The translations under genes were made by a program, and so were the position numbers. DNA of 37,742 nucleotides, taken from Laspinema palackyanum D2c (lineage in GTDB: Bacteria > Cyanobacteriota > Cyanobacteriia > Cyanobacteriales > Laspinemataceae). Shown here in pieces: positions 15,928-25,526 of this stretch. The stretch is taken from positions 158,935 to 196,676 of the forward strand of contig NZ_JAMXFD010000004.1 in the NCBI RefSeq assembly GCF_025370875.1, written 5' to 3'. The notes below the pieces were generated by a model that ran no database searches, was not told the DNA's origin, and saw only the letters and a program-made list of their open reading frames with translations. Every line of letters starts with the position of its first letter. The first letter of the stretch is position 1.

Positions 15928-17625
15928 ATGTCCCAGTACGATGTAATTATAATTGGAGCCGGTCATAATGGCTTAGTCTGTGCGGCGTACCTTTTAAAGG
16001 CGGGTAAAAGTGTTTTGCTATTAGAAAAACGCTCAGTTCCCGGGGGTGCAGCAACCACAGAAGAATCTTTGCCCGAAGAAGCACCGGGGTTTAAATTTAA
16101 CCTCTGTGCGATCGACCATGAATTTATCCATCTCGGGCCTGTGGTGGAAGAATTAGAACTGAAAAAATACGGATTAGAGTATCTGTATTGCGATCCGGTC
16201 CTGTTTTGTCCCCAACCCGATGGGAAATATTTCCTCGGTCATAAATCCGTAGACCAAACCTGTCGGGAAATTGCCCGCTACAGTGAGCGTGATGCCCAGA
16301 AATATGGAGAATTTGTCGAATATTGGCAGCGAGTGTTGAATGCGATCGCCCCCATCTTTAATGCGCCGCCTAAATCGATTATCGATATCACCGGCAATTA
16401 TAATTTCGATAAAATTAAAGACTTGCTATCCTTACTGGGAAGCCCCGATAAAATCCTGGATTTTGCCCGAACCATGCTCAGTAGTCCTCAAGATATGTTA
16501 GAGGAATGGTTTGATACAGAAGTTGTCAAAGCACCCTTAGCTAGACTTGCCGCAGAAATGAGCGTCCCTCCCTCACAAAAAGGGATGTCTGTGGGTGCAA
16601 TTATGATGGCAATGCGGCACAATCCTGGGATGGCAAGACCCCGAGGAGGAACCGGCGCACTCACCCAAGCATTAGTCAATCGAGTCACCAGTCTCGGGGG
16701 TGAAATTTTGTGCGATCGCGGCGTTGAACGCATTTTAGTCGATAATAATCGCGCCGTTGGTGTCCGCGTGGACGGAGGTCAAGAATACCGCGCCAAAGAA
16801 GGGGTGATTTCCAATATTGATGCCAAACGAGTCTTCTTAGATTTAATCAATCCGGGAGATGTTGATTCCAGCGACCCCAACTTACGCGAGCGAGTGGACC
16901 GCCGCATTGTTAACAACAATGAAAGCATCCTCAAACTGGATTGTGCCCTCTCAGAAATGCCCCGATTTGAAGCTTACAATCACCAAGATGAGTATTTAAT
17001 TGGGTCGGTGGTCATCGCTGATTCCGTTCATCATGTGGAAGAAGGGCATAGTTTCTGTCAACTCGGCAAAATTCCGGATGAAAATCCCTCCATGTATGCC
17101 GTCGTTCCCACAGTTCTTGACCCATCAATGGCTCCGGAAGGAAAGCATACCCTCTGGGTGGAATTCTTCGCCCCCTATCAAATTCATGGCGCAGAAGGAA
17201 CCGGACAAAATGGCACCGGATGGACCGACGAGCTCAAAAACAAAGTGGCCGATCGCCTGATTGATAAACTATCCGATTATGCGCCGAATATCAAAAATTC
17301 CATTATTGCGCGCCGGGTAGAAAGTCCACCGGAACTGAGCGCTCGCCTCGGGTCTTATAAGGGAAATCACTACCATATTGACATGACCTTAGACCAGATG
17401 ATTTTCTTCCGTCCTCTCCCAGAAATTGCCAACTACAAAACCCCCATTGATGGGTTGTTTTTAACCGGCGCTGGCACTCATCCCGGTGGTTCCATTTCCG
17501 GAATGCCCGGACGGAACTGTGCCCGGGTATTCTTATTCCAACAGCAACCGATGAGCCAAACCTTAAAGGATGCCACCAATTCGGTCAAATCAATGGCAAG
17601 TTCGGTGTTTAATTTGTCGAGCTAA
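15928..17625 (+). CDS. crtO: beta-carotene ketolase, CrtO type
   Basis: A 565-residue FAD protein that is recognisably the cyanobacterial CrtO, the CrtI-related ketolase converting beta-carotene to echinenone (and canthaxanthin in some hosts). Visible are the FAD motif GAGHNGLVCAAYLLKAGKSV at residues 10-29, then LEKRSVPGGAATTEES, the family block CAIDHEFIHLGPVVEELEL, RPRGGTGALTQALV, VISNIDAKRVFLDL, and the C-terminal LTGAGTHPGGSISGMPGRNC. These agree with Synechocystis CrtO as I recall it, except for an additional C-terminal tail of about 20 residues. It acts at the membrane. Echinenone is the carotenoid of orange carotenoid protein, so a photoprotection link is expected. The ATG has AGGAG seven bases upstream. 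A strong terminator follows about 150 bases downstream. Confidence 0.96.
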   Translation: MSQYDVIIIGAGHNGLVCAAYLLKAGKSVLLLEKRSVPGGAATTEESLPEEAPGFKFNLCAIDHEFIHLGPVVEELELKKYGLEYLYCDPVLFCPQPDGKYFLGHKSVDQTCREIARYSERDAQKYGEFVEYWQRVLNAIAPIFNAPPKSIIDITGNYNFDKIKDLLSLLGSPDKILDFARTMLSSPQDMLEEWFDTEVVKAPLARLAAEMSVPPSQKGMSVGAIMMAMRHNPGMARPRGGTGALTQALVNRVTSLGGEILCDRGVERILVDNNRAVGVRVDGGQEYRAKEGVISNIDAKRVFLDLINPGDVDSSDPNLRERVDRRIVNNNESILKLDCALSEMPRFEAYNHQDEYLIGSVVIADSVHHVEEGHSFCQLGKIPDENPSMYAVVPTVLDPSMAPEGKHTLWVEFFAPYQIHGAEGTGQNGTGWTDELKNKVADRLIDKLSDYAPNIKNSIIARRVESPPELSARLGSYKGNHYHIDMTLDQMIFFRPLPEIANYKTPIDGLFLTGAGTHPGGSISGMPGRNCARVFLFQQQPMSQTLKDATNSVKSMASSVFNLSS

Positions 17626-17777
17626 GGCTCATAAATTGTTGAGTTTAAGATTTGCAGAATGAATCTAAAGCCCTAATAATTACCCAGTCTTACTTCTCGA
17701 ATGGGTTGACAAATAGCTTGATTCAATATTCCGCATCCTCCCCAATTGGGGAGGACTATGGTATTTCATTGTACTCC

Positions 17778-17810
17778 GAAACCATAAACCTTCCGGTTTA
17801 TGGTTTCTTT
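17778..17810 (+). terminator. Rho-independent terminator after crtO
   Basis: GAAACCATAAACC and GGTTTATGGTTTC form a perfect 13-bp stem with a TTCC loop, followed by TTT. It is the likely 3' end of the crtO transcript. The rest of the spacer to the next gene holds no further gene. Confidence 0.85.
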
Positions 17811-17940
17811 AGACCTATTTAACCCGGCAATAAATAGCATAATTTTATCGGTTATTGAGATGATTTTTGTCTCTAATGTTGATAGAAAGTTTCGCTAATT
17901 ATTCGTAATTTTGATTCATGTTAAAAAAGGTGCGATCGCT

Positions 17941-19194
17941 TTGGTAGACATTTATATTCTTGATATGCTGGCTATCGGTGTGTTACTGCTGTCAGTAACT
18001 GTGTTTTCGGGGTGGATTAAGCGATTGCCGCTTTCTTATGCCCTGATTTATTTAGCCGTTGGTATTTTCATGGGTCCTTATGGGCTGAGATTAATTCTGG
18101 TGCGCCCGGATGCAAATTTTCTGGAGCGATTGACTGAATTAGTCGTGATTATTTCGTTGTTTAGTTGCGGACTAAAAATGAATCGTCCGCTCAAATTTTG
18201 GGCGTGGCAGACGACGGCCCGATTAATTGGATTTTTGATGCCGATTTCTATTGTAGGGATCGCCGTGGTTGGGCACTTGTTTTTGGACTTGGATTGGGGG
18301 GCGGCGATTTTACTCGGGGCCATTCTCGCCCCCACAGATCCAGTTTTGGCATCAGAAGTTCAACTGGCTCATGTTGAGGATAAAGATGAACTCCGCTTTG
18401 GCTTAACCTCTGAAGGGGGTTTAAATGATGCCCTGGCTTTTCCGTTTGTTTATTTTGGGTTATATGCGTTAAAAGATAGCAATGTCAACAACTGGATTTA
18501 TGAGTGGTTGGTGATTGATTTAATTTGGGCGCTCGCCGCTGGTATCGGCATGGGAATTGTCGTTGCTTCGGCCATTGTTTGGGTTGAAAAACAATTACAT
18601 CGCATTCGTCCGGTGGATGACCTCATGCAAGATTTTATTGCGTTGAGTACAATTTTACTGGCCTATTCCCTGACTGAAGTGATTAATGGATACGGATTTC
18701 TGGCGGTATTTGTCGCCGGAGTGACGGTCCGCAGAAGCTACAGCCGCGATTCGGAACGAACCGAGTCTCAACTGAGATTGACGGACCGGGTGGAAAAACT
18801 CCTAGAAGTAGGAACTATCTTGTTAATCGGTTCTATGTTGAGAGTAGAACCGAGCTTAAAGTATGCGGGAGATACTTTAATCGTGGCGGTATTTTTGTTG
18901 TTTATTATTCGTCCCCTAGGAACTTGGATTAGTACCATTGGCTCAAATTTTCATCGCTCAAAACGGTTATTGATGGGGTGGTTTGGGATTCGGGGCGTCG
19001 GTTCAGTGTATTATCTCACTTATGCGATGGGCGAAGGGTTAGAAGGAGAAACGGGGGAAAAAATCGCTTGGGTTGTGTTTCTCACTCTCGTGATTTCGGC
19101 CATTGTGCATGGAATTAGTGCGACTCCGTTGATGAATTGGTATGGATCGAGGTTGGAGAAAAGAAAGGTAACCCTCCGGGGCGATCGCCTCTGA
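17941..19194 (+). CDS. CPA1-family Na+/H+ antiporter (NhaP-like)
   Basis: A 417-residue integral membrane protein with about 12 hydrophobic segments. Family motifs are visible: LIYLAVGIFMGPYGL, LFSCGLKMNRPLKFWAW, GAILAPTDPVLASEVQL (the TDP ion-site region), LTSEGGLNDALAFPFVYFG (the GGLND region), and GWFGIRGVGSVYYLTYAM in the conserved R-G-V helix. It exports Na+ or other cations in exchange for protons at the cytoplasmic membrane. The start is uncertain: a TTG at 17941 has an A-rich AAGG about ten bases upstream and gives a family-typical N-terminus; a TTG ten codons earlier is the alternative. It is unlike the antiporter at 13962-15578 in sequence and has no USP-like tail. Confidence 0.92.
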   Translation: MVDIYILDMLAIGVLLLSVTVFSGWIKRLPLSYALIYLAVGIFMGPYGLRLILVRPDANFLERLTELVVIISLFSCGLKMNRPLKFWAWQTTARLIGFLMPISIVGIAVVGHLFLDLDWGAAILLGAILAPTDPVLASEVQLAHVEDKDELRFGLTSEGGLNDALAFPFVYFGLYALKDSNVNNWIYEWLVIDLIWALAAGIGMGIVVASAIVWVEKQLHRIRPVDDLMQDFIALSTILLAYSLTEVINGYGFLAVFVAGVTVRRSYSRDSERTESQLRLTDRVEKLLEVGTILLIGSMLRVEPSLKYAGDTLIVAVFLLFIIRPLGTWISTIGSNFHRSKRLLMGWFGIRGVGSVYYLTYAMGEGLEGETGEKIAWVVFLTLVISAIVHGISATPLMNWYGSRLEKRKVTLRGDRL

Positions 19195-19227
19195 TCCGGC
19201 AAATCCCCCCTCCCTGAAGGATGTTCT

Positions 19228-19259
19228 ATAGCTGCCCTAAATTTAAGGCAGCTATTTTT
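19228..19259 (+). terminator. Rho-independent terminator after the antiporter
   Basis: ATAGCTGCC and GGCAGCTAT form a perfect 9-bp stem with an A/T-rich loop, followed by a run of T. It ends the antiporter transcript and separates it from the saccharopine-dehydrogenase-like gene. The remaining about 230 bases of spacer show no other feature. Confidence 0.85.
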
Positions 19260-19487
19260 GCAAAAACCTGGTATTGAGGCAATGAATCCAAGACTTGAAG
19301 GCAAATTTAGGCCACCCTTCCTCTGGGGTTGGGCGAAGGTGACCCTTGATTCCCTGGAGTTGAGGAAAGTCCCGCCCACATCAAATCCAGAACCCATTCT
19401 GTACTCAGTCCCTGGCGATCTTTCTTCGTATAGATGCCAGATTTAGAGAAAAATGTTGCAATGAAGATATTGTTAAGGATTAAAGAC

Positions 19488-20594
19488 ATGAGCCAACGAG
19501 TTTTGATTATTGGCGGACGGGGACGCATCGGCAGCAGCATTGCCCAAGATTTGATCGCCCATACCGATGCAGAAATTACGGTCACCGGACGGGACAAGAC
19601 ACCGGGAAAATCCGTGGATGAGACTTTAGGCGATCGCCTGAAGTTTCGGGCGGTACATTTAGACGATCGCGCCGGATTATCCCAAGCGATCGCCGAAAGC
19701 GATCTCGTCATCCATAGTGCCGGACCCTTCCATCACCGCGATGCCCGAGTCCTCCAACTCTGCATCGAACAAGGCGTCAACTATACCGATGTTAGTGATA
19801 ACCGAGGATTCACCCGCAGGGCGCTGGCATTACAAGATTCCGCAGAAAAAGCAGGGGTAACCGCCATCATTAATACCGGCATTTTTCCCGGAATTTCTAA
19901 TAGTATGGTTCGCCAAGGAGTCGAACAACTTCAAGAAGCCGATCGCATCCATTTAAGCTATGTTGTCGGGGGGTCAGGCGGTGCAGGAGTCACCGTCATG
20001 CGAACCACCTTTTTAGGCTTACAAAACCCCTTTGATGCCTGGGTTGATGGTCAATGGCAACAGGTGAAACCCTATACTGATCGCGAAACCATCGAGTTTC
20101 CCGAACCCTACGGCAAGGTCGGGGTTTACTGGTTTGATATGCCCGAAGCCTTCACCTTACCCGACTCCTTCCCCGTTAAAACTGCCATTACCAAATTCGG
20201 CACTTCCCCGGATTTGTACAACCATTTAACCTGGATGGTGGCGAATTTATGGCCTTCAGCCGCCCTGAAAAATTCTGCGGTAGTCGAGTTTTTATCCCAA
20301 GTCAGCTACCGAATGACAGCAGTAACCGACAAATTTAGCGGGACCGGGGTGGCAGTGCGATCGGAAGTCAACGGACGCAACGCCGCAGGAGAACCCGCCA
20401 CAGTTTGCAGTGCGGTGGTTCATCATAGCGCCGCTGTTGCCACCGGAATCGGCACCGGAACCATCGCCGAATTGATGCTGAAAGGAAAACTCACTAAACC
20501 CGGTGTATGGCCGGTAGAACAAGCCTTATCCACTCCGTTGTTTGAATCAATTATGACAACTCGGGGAATCGAGATAGCTCATCATTGGTTGTAA
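19488..20594 (+). CDS. saccharopine dehydrogenase-like NAD(P)-binding protein
   Basis: A 368-residue protein of the saccharopine-dehydrogenase NADP-binding superfamily. The N-terminal Rossmann motif is VLIIGGRGRIGSSIAQDL (residues 5-22), followed by TVTGRDK and AGPFHHRDARVLQLCIEQGV. The family turn TGIFPGISNSMV lies near 140-150, and the C-terminal half is the catalytic/dimer domain. Family members include saccharopine dehydrogenase (lysine metabolism), spermidine synthases of the carboxy route and trans-acting enoyl reductases, so the substrate is not certain. The ATG at 19488 has AAGGA eight bases upstream; upstream in-frame codons to 19434 are rejected. An aldehyde dehydrogenase gene follows after 32 bases on the same strand, which favours an aminoadipate-semialdehyde link (inference). 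Confidence 0.88.
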   Translation: MSQRVLIIGGRGRIGSSIAQDLIAHTDAEITVTGRDKTPGKSVDETLGDRLKFRAVHLDDRAGLSQAIAESDLVIHSAGPFHHRDARVLQLCIEQGVNYTDVSDNRGFTRRALALQDSAEKAGVTAIINTGIFPGISNSMVRQGVEQLQEADRIHLSYVVGGSGGAGVTVMRTTFLGLQNPFDAWVDGQWQQVKPYTDRETIEFPEPYGKVGVYWFDMPEAFTLPDSFPVKTAITKFGTSPDLYNHLTWMVANLWPSAALKNSAVVEFLSQVSYRMTAVTDKFSGTGVAVRSEVNGRNAAGEPATVCSAVVHHSAAVATGIGTGTIAELMLKGKLTKPGVWPVEQALSTPLFESIMTTRGIEIAHHWL

Positions 20595-20626
20595 TCTGTC
20601 CCTATCTATCTTAGCCCGGATTAATC

Positions 20627-22114
20627 ATGCACAGTTGTCTGAATTATATTGAGGGTCACTGGTTACCCCCCGCCTCTGGGGAAACGATGGAAAGCCGCAA
20701 TCCCGCCCACTGGCGCGAACTGGTTGCCACCTTTGGGCGATCGGGCGATATTGATATAGAAATGGCCGTCAGTGCCGCCCGCCATGCCTATCGCACTTGG
20801 CGACTTGTTCCGGCACCCGAACGGGCGGAATTTTTATACCGCTTCGGGGAAATATTGCGCGATCGCAAAGCCGAACTCGCCTACTTAATGAGCCAGGAAA
20901 TGGGAAAACCCCTGACTGAAGCCAATGGAGATGTCCAAGAAGGCATTGACTGCGCCTTTTATTATGCCGGAGAAGGTCGCCGTCTGTTTGGACAAACCAC
21001 GACTTCGGAAATGGAGAATAAATTTGCGATGACGGTACGAATGCCCATCGGCGTCTGCGGGTTAATCACCCCTTGGAATTTTCCCGTGGCGATTCCCTGT
21101 TGGAAAGCAATGCCTGCCTTAGTCTGCGGCAATACCCTGGTTCTGAAACCGTCTGAAGACACCCCGGCGGTGACTCACTTGCTGTTTCAGGTTTTCCATG
21201 ATGCCGGATTTCCCCCGGGGGTCGTCAACCTCGTGCATGGGTTGGGAGAAGAAACGGGAAAAGCCTTGGTAGAGCATCCCGAGGTCAATTTAATTTCATT
21301 AACCGGGTCCTCACAAACCGGCGCAGAAGTAGCGGCAATCTGCGCCAAACAGCACAAGCGGGTTTGTTTGGAATTGGGGGGGAAAAATGCTCAAGTGGTG
21401 ATGGAGGATGCGGATTTAGAATTAGCCCTGGAAGGGGCAATCTGGGGGGCTTTTGGCACCAGTGGGCAACGGTGCACTGCCACCAGTCGTCTCCTCCTCC
21501 ATCGGGATATTAAGGATAAGTTTACCGAAATGCTGGTTAATCGCACCCGGAAACTCCGTCTAGGACCCGGTACGGACCCGAATACGGATATCGGGCCGAT
21601 TGTCAATGCCACGCAACTGAATACGATTGAGGAGTATATCGAAATTGCTCGTCAAGAGGGAGCGAAGATTTTAATCGGGGGCAATCGCACAACCGAGGGA
21701 ACCCTCACGGGGGGATTCTTTTTTGAGCCAACTATCCTGGATGGAGTAACGCCCAATATGCGGGTGGCGCGAGAAGAGATTTTCGGCCCAGTGGTGGCGT
21801 TGATAGAAATTTATTCCTTTGAAGAGGCGATCGCCATTCTCAATGATACCCCCTACGGTTTATCTTCTTCTGTTTATACTCGCGATGTGAATCGGGCGTT
21901 TCAGGCCATGCGCGATATTGAAGCCGGAATTACTTATATTAACGGTCCGACCATTGGTGCCGAGGTGCATTTACCCTTTGGAGGCGTCAAACAAACCGGC
22001 AACGGACATCGTGAGGCGGGGACAGCCGCGCTAGATGTGTTTACGGAATGGAAAACGGTCTATGTAGATTTTTCCGGACGCTTACAACGGGCGCAAATCG
22101 ATAATCGCGAGTGA
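20627..22114 (+). CDS. NAD(P)-dependent aldehyde dehydrogenase, semialdehyde type
   Basis: A 495-residue ALDH-superfamily enzyme of normal length. Catalytic residues are in place: Asn in [11 protein letters not shown], general base Glu249 in LELGGKNAQ, nucleophile Cys283 in [10 protein letters not shown] (34 residues later, as usual), and [20 protein letters not shown] near the C-terminus. The [17 protein letters not shown] and [14 protein letters not shown] blocks resemble semialdehyde dehydrogenases (2-aminoadipate semialdehyde, 2-oxoglutarate semialdehyde). It oxidises an aldehyde to an acid in the cytosol. It is 32 bases downstream of the saccharopine-dehydrogenase-like gene, almost surely one operon; this pairing suggests 2-aminoadipate semialdehyde as substrate (inference). 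The ribosome site is weak (CCGGA). Confidence 0.93.
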   Translation: MHSCLNYIEGHWLPPASGETMESRNPAHWRELVATFGRSGDIDIEMAVSAARHAYRTWRLVPAPERAEFLYRFGEILRDRKAELAYLMSQEMGKPLTEANGDVQEGIDCAFYYAGEGRRLFGQTTTSEMENKFAMTVRMPIGVCGLITPWNFPVAIPCWKAMPALVCGNTLVLKPSEDTPAVTHLLFQVFHDAGFPPGVVNLVHGLGEETGKALVEHPEVNLISLTGSSQTGAEVAAICAKQHKRVCLELGGKNAQVVMEDADLELALEGAIWGAFGTSGQRCTATSRLLLHRDIKDKFTEMLVNRTRKLRLGPGTDPNTDIGPIVNATQLNTIEEYIEIARQEGAKILIGGNRTTEGTLTGGFFFEPTILDGVTPNMRVAREEIFGPVVALIEIYSFEEAIAILNDTPYGLSSSVYTRDVNRAFQAMRDIEAGITYINGPTIGAEVHLPFGGVKQTGNGHREAGTAALDVFTEWKTVYVDFSGRLQRAQIDNRE

Positions 22115-22148
22115 TTGGAGTGGATATGACCCCGGGATAAGTCTGCTG

Positions 22149-22239
22149 ACAAGAGTAGGTTGTTTACGCTTCAGGGGACCGGACCGTTCGTGATTTTCAA
22201 TGTGAGGCCAATCCCCTGAACGTAAAACCCTACTCTTGT
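22149..22239. repeat. imperfect palindromic repeat
   Basis: ACAAGAGTAGG...TTCAGGGGA (22149-22178) pairs with TCCCCTGAA...CCTACTCTTGT (22212-22239) with a few mismatches. The ACAAGAGTAGGGTTTTTAC block recurs at about 22990 in the next spacer. It is a non-coding element in the 264-base gap before the FMN reductase. Confidence 0.65.
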
Positions 22240-22378
22240 AAGGGATGAGTCTGGGAGGGGAATCAAATCAGAACAATTCTGTCCCGGACTGATTTGGCCC
22301 ACAAATGGGCTATGATAACTTGTGGGCTAAGTCCCTTTGGAATCATCCATTTTTGAACTAACAACCGTAGGAGTAACG

Positions 22379-22960
22379 ATGTCTAATCCCCCAAAAATTC
22401 TCGCCTTTGCCGGAAGCGCTCGCGAAGGGTCATTTAACAAAAAACTGGTCCAAATTGCCGCCAATGGCGGTAGAAAAGCCGGTGCAGAGGTCACCTATAT
22501 TGACCTGCGAGATTTCCCCATCCCTCTGTATGACCAAGACTTAGAAGCAGCAGAGGGAATGCCAAGATATGCTCAGGAGTTAAAATCGCTTTTCTTTGCT
22601 CACCAAGGCTTGTTGATTGCTTCTCCGGAGTATAATAGCACCCTTAGTCCCCTGCTTAAAAATGCGATCGACTGGGTATCTCGTCCTGCTCCCGGTGAAC
22701 CGATGCTGGCTGCTTTTTCCGGGAAATTGGTGGGAATTATGAGTACCTCTCCCGGTGGTTTAGGGGGATTACGGGGTTTGGCTCAACTGCGCGAAATGCT
22801 GGCGAATATTAGTATGGTTGTTTTACCGAATCAAATTGCTATTCCCCAAGCATTTGAAGCGTTTACAGAATCGGGGACGTTAAAAGACCCCCAAAAGCAA
22901 GAAGCGGTGGAAAATATTGGCGCAAAAGTGGCAGAAATGTTAACCAAGTTGAACGCTTAA
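22379..22960 (+). CDS. NADPH-dependent FMN reductase
   Basis: A 193-residue flavodoxin-fold reductase of the NADPH-dependent FMN reductase/ArsH-like family. The flavin phosphate loop FAGSAREGSFNKKL (GSxRxxSxN) begins near residue 9. SPEYNSTLSPLLKNAIDW is the typical isoalloxazine-contacting region, and SPGGLGGLRG follows near 125. It transfers electrons from NADPH to FMN, quinones or azo compounds in the cytosol. The ATG has AGGAG five bases upstream; the in-frame extension to 22337 is rejected. It stands alone between repeat-rich spacers and is convergent with the kinase gene. Confidence 0.92.
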   Translation: MSNPPKILAFAGSAREGSFNKKLVQIAANGGRKAGAEVTYIDLRDFPIPLYDQDLEAAEGMPRYAQELKSLFFAHQGLLIASPEYNSTLSPLLKNAIDWVSRPAPGEPMLAAFSGKLVGIMSTSPGGLGGLRGLAQLREMLANISMVVLPNQIAIPQAFEAFTESGTLKDPQKQEAVENIGAKVAEMLTKLNA

Positions 22961-22969
22961 GTTGAGAAC

Positions 22970-23135
22970 AAGGGGGGTATCAGAACCCTGACAAGAGTAG
23001 GGTTTTTACATTCAGGGGGATTTTCCTGTGCAGTGATACCTTTAAAAACGAGTAGGGTGGGCATTGCCCACCTGCACAGAAAGGTGGGCAGTGCCTTTTA
23101 CTTTTACCAACCGGATTCTGTATGATACCCCCCTT
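22970..23135. repeat. 166-bp element bounded by 13-bp inverted repeats
   Basis: AAGGGGGGTATCA (22970-22982) and TGATACCCCCCTT (23123-23135) are perfect inverted termini filling the gap between two convergent genes. Inside are ACAAGAGTAGGG, shared with the repeat at 22149, and GGTGGGCATTGCCCACC (23056-23072), plus a second partial copy of that palindrome. It looks like a MITE-like or composite repeat; it may also provide the 3' ends of both transcripts. Confidence 0.65.
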
Positions 23136-23137
23136 GG

Positions 23138-25486
23138 TTATGATTGCTCAATCTGTTGGCGGATTAAGCGTAGTAAATCGCGGGTTTTATAGGGTTTAGA
23201 TAAATAGGTGGGGGAACTATTCTCTCCCGATTTAGAGAGGGGAAGATTGCTGACGAGTCCGCTCACGGCAATAATTTTAACTGAGGGATTAATTTTTTGG
23301 AGGGCTTTTAAAGTGAGCGCTCCATCCATTAAAGGCATCATCATATCCAGAATCACCACAGCAATTTCTGAGGACCGTTGACTGTAGAGGGAAATGGCTT
23401 CCATGCCATCAGCAGCGGTTAAAACATGATAGCCAAATTTTTGCAGGAGGGCTTGAGCAATTTCGCAAATGGCAACTTCATCATCTACGACTAAAATTAA
23501 CTCACCGGAGCCAAAACAGAGTTCGGTGGGTTCTGAAGTGAGAGCTTGAGTTCCCTGAATGGCAGGCAAGTAGACGGTGAAGGCGGTGCCTTTCTCCACT
23601 TGACTGGAAACCAATAAAAAACCCCCATGATTTTTAACGATGCCTCGAACCGTGGGCAACCCTAATCCAGTGCCTTTTCCTAATCCTTTGGTGGTAAAAA
23701 AAGGTTCAAATAAGCGGCCTAAAATTTCCGGAGGGATGCCGGTGCCGGTATCTCGAACCGTGAGTTTAATATAAGCGCCAACTTTAGCCTCAGGGTCTAG
23801 GATTAACTCGGATTGGGTGAGGGTGATATTTTGAGCTTCAATGGATAAAATGCCCCCGTTGGGCATGGCATCGCGAGCATTGACGCACAGATTCATCAGG
23901 ATTTGATGGAGATGAGTCGGGTCCCCGGAAATTAACCAGAGTTTGGGGTCGATCGCCGTGGAAAGTTCAATGGATTTGGGAAAGGTTTCCCGGGCGATCG
24001 CCGTGATTTCATCAATCAGGTGTTTGAGTTGGATCAGGGTGCGATCGCCATCTAACCCTTTAGCAAATGAAAGCACTTGTTTCAGCAGGTCCGCACCGCG
24101 CAAGGTATTAATTTCTAGCATGGAAATTAAGCGCATTTGCTGGGCGTTTAACGGGAACATTTGCAGCAGTTGCACCGCCCCTAAAATGGGGGTGAGAATA
24201 TTGTTCAAATCATGGGCAATGCCACTAGCTAAGGTGCCGATACTTTCGAGGCGTTGCGCTCGCAAAAACTGGGCTTCTAGTTGTTTTTTCTCGGTAATAT
24301 CCGTATTCACCGCGAGGATGGAACGGGGGCGATCGCGCTCGTCCCGCACCAGGGTCTGGCGACTGGCAACGGTGATGCATTTACCCGATTTGGTGACTTG
24401 CTCTAACTCTCCATGCCATTCCCCCGTTGTGAGGACCGTTTGCTCCACCCTGTTGAGCTCTGTAGCGCTTTTAACATCAAACAGCTGACTGCTGGTTTGG
24501 GCGAGCGCTTCCTGGCGGGTCCAACCATATAATTTTTCTGCCCCTTTATTCCAAAACCGAATATTCTGCTCAAGGTCTTTGACCCAAATTGCATCGGTGG
24601 CAACGTCCAGGAGGGCTGCCTGCTGGCGCACCTGTTCTTCGGTGCGTTTGCGCTCAGTGATATCATATAAGGCCCCCACAATTTCTTCACCCTGCTTCGG
24701 CCCCCGGCAAATCAGCTTCATTTCATCTCGCACCCATCCATAGCTGCCGTCGGAGTGCTGGAACCGATACTCGCTGAGGGCATGACCCGTCTGGTACAAC
24801 TGTTTGATGCTGGAGAATAGTTCCGGTGCATCATCGGGATGAAGGCGATCGCGCCAAAACGAGCAGTCTCCGATAATTTCTTCCGGTCGATATCCCAGAT
24901 GTTCAAGAATATTCTCACTCACAAAAGTCGGACAATAGGGCTGATCATGGGGGCAAGTATAAATCACTGCCGGACTAGAAGACAACAAATATTGAAACTG
25001 GGTTTGAGTCGCGAGCAGCGCCGATTCAGTCCGTTTTAATTCCTTAATTTGATGTTGGAGTTCCGACTCCCGCAGGACCCGTTCTGTGACATCTTCAATC
25101 GTGGCGATCGTGCCAATCACCCGAGATTCTTCCACAATCGGAGCAATCCGGGCACTTTGGAGCATATAAGGCACACCCTTATAAACATCGGCTGGGAGCA
25201 TGGGTAACAAAAACCCATGTAAGCGCTGAGAGAGCAGAGCCACTTGTCCGGCGAGAGCTTGGTGAAAAAATCGATCTAATCGCCGGTGCTTTAATTCGGG
25301 ATAAATTTCTAGTAAATTTCTCCCCACCACCCGCTCCCCATTCAACCCACTATAAAGTTCCAGCCAATGATTCCAACTTTGGATATTTAACCCTGCATCG
25401 GTCGTAAATATTCCTCGGTCTGCTAAGTCATTGACCCAGTGAAGGAAGTCCTGATTAGAGTTGAAAGGGTCGGTGATCCTGCTCAT
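23138..25486 (-). CDS. PAS hybrid histidine kinase with C-terminal receiver
   Basis: A 782-residue cytosolic sensor kinase; no membrane segment is seen. Order: PAS-like domain (about 20-135, ending IATIEDVTERV), PAS/PAC (about 160-280, LGYRPEEIIGD, YDITERKRTEEQ), PAS (about 290-400, LYGWTRQEALAQ, NTDITEKKQLEAQ). Next come HisKA with phospho-acceptor His425 in GIAHDLNNILTPI, HATPase_c with NLCVNARDAMPNGG, VRDTGTGIPPE and GKGTGLGLPTV, and a receiver with VVDDE and Asp714 in VILDMMMPLMDG. The HDLNN H-box is the NtrB-like HisKA type seen in many PAS-PAC kinases. It is the third gene of a same-strand group: a CheC gene ends 40 bases upstream and a CheY-like gene precedes that. The signal is unknown. 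Confidence 0.93.
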   Translation of the reverse strand: MSRITDPFNSNQDFLHWVNDLADRGIFTTDAGLNIQSWNHWLELYSGLNGERVVGRNLLEIYPELKHRRLDRFFHQALAGQVALLSQRLHGFLLPMLPADVYKGVPYMLQSARIAPIVEESRVIGTIATIEDVTERVLRESELQHQIKELKRTESALLATQTQFQYLLSSSPAVIYTCPHDQPYCPTFVSENILEHLGYRPEEIIGDCSFWRDRLHPDDAPELFSSIKQLYQTGHALSEYRFQHSDGSYGWVRDEMKLICRGPKQGEEIVGALYDITERKRTEEQVRQQAALLDVATDAIWVKDLEQNIRFWNKGAEKLYGWTRQEALAQTSSQLFDVKSATELNRVEQTVLTTGEWHGELEQVTKSGKCITVASRQTLVRDERDRPRSILAVNTDITEKKQLEAQFLRAQRLESIGTLASGIAHDLNNILTPILGAVQLLQMFPLNAQQMRLISMLEINTLRGADLLKQVLSFAKGLDGDRTLIQLKHLIDEITAIARETFPKSIELSTAIDPKLWLISGDPTHLHQILMNLCVNARDAMPNGGILSIEAQNITLTQSELILDPEAKVGAYIKLTVRDTGTGIPPEILGRLFEPFFTTKGLGKGTGLGLPTVRGIVKNHGGFLLVSSQVEKGTAFTVYLPAIQGTQALTSEPTELCFGSGELILVVDDEVAICEIAQALLQKFGYHVLTAADGMEAISLYSQRSSEIAVVILDMMMPLMDGALTLKALQKINPSVKIIAVSGLVSNLPLSKSGENSSPTYLSKPYKTRDLLRLIRQQIEQS

Positions 25487-25526
25487 TTTCTATAGCCCTT
25501 GTTGTCAGCTAAATATGATTATTCAA

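Noticed and set aside
19020-19397. 125-codon minus-strand frame over the antiporter 3' end
   Set aside because: It overlaps the real antiporter gene and its terminator, and the composition is not protein-like.
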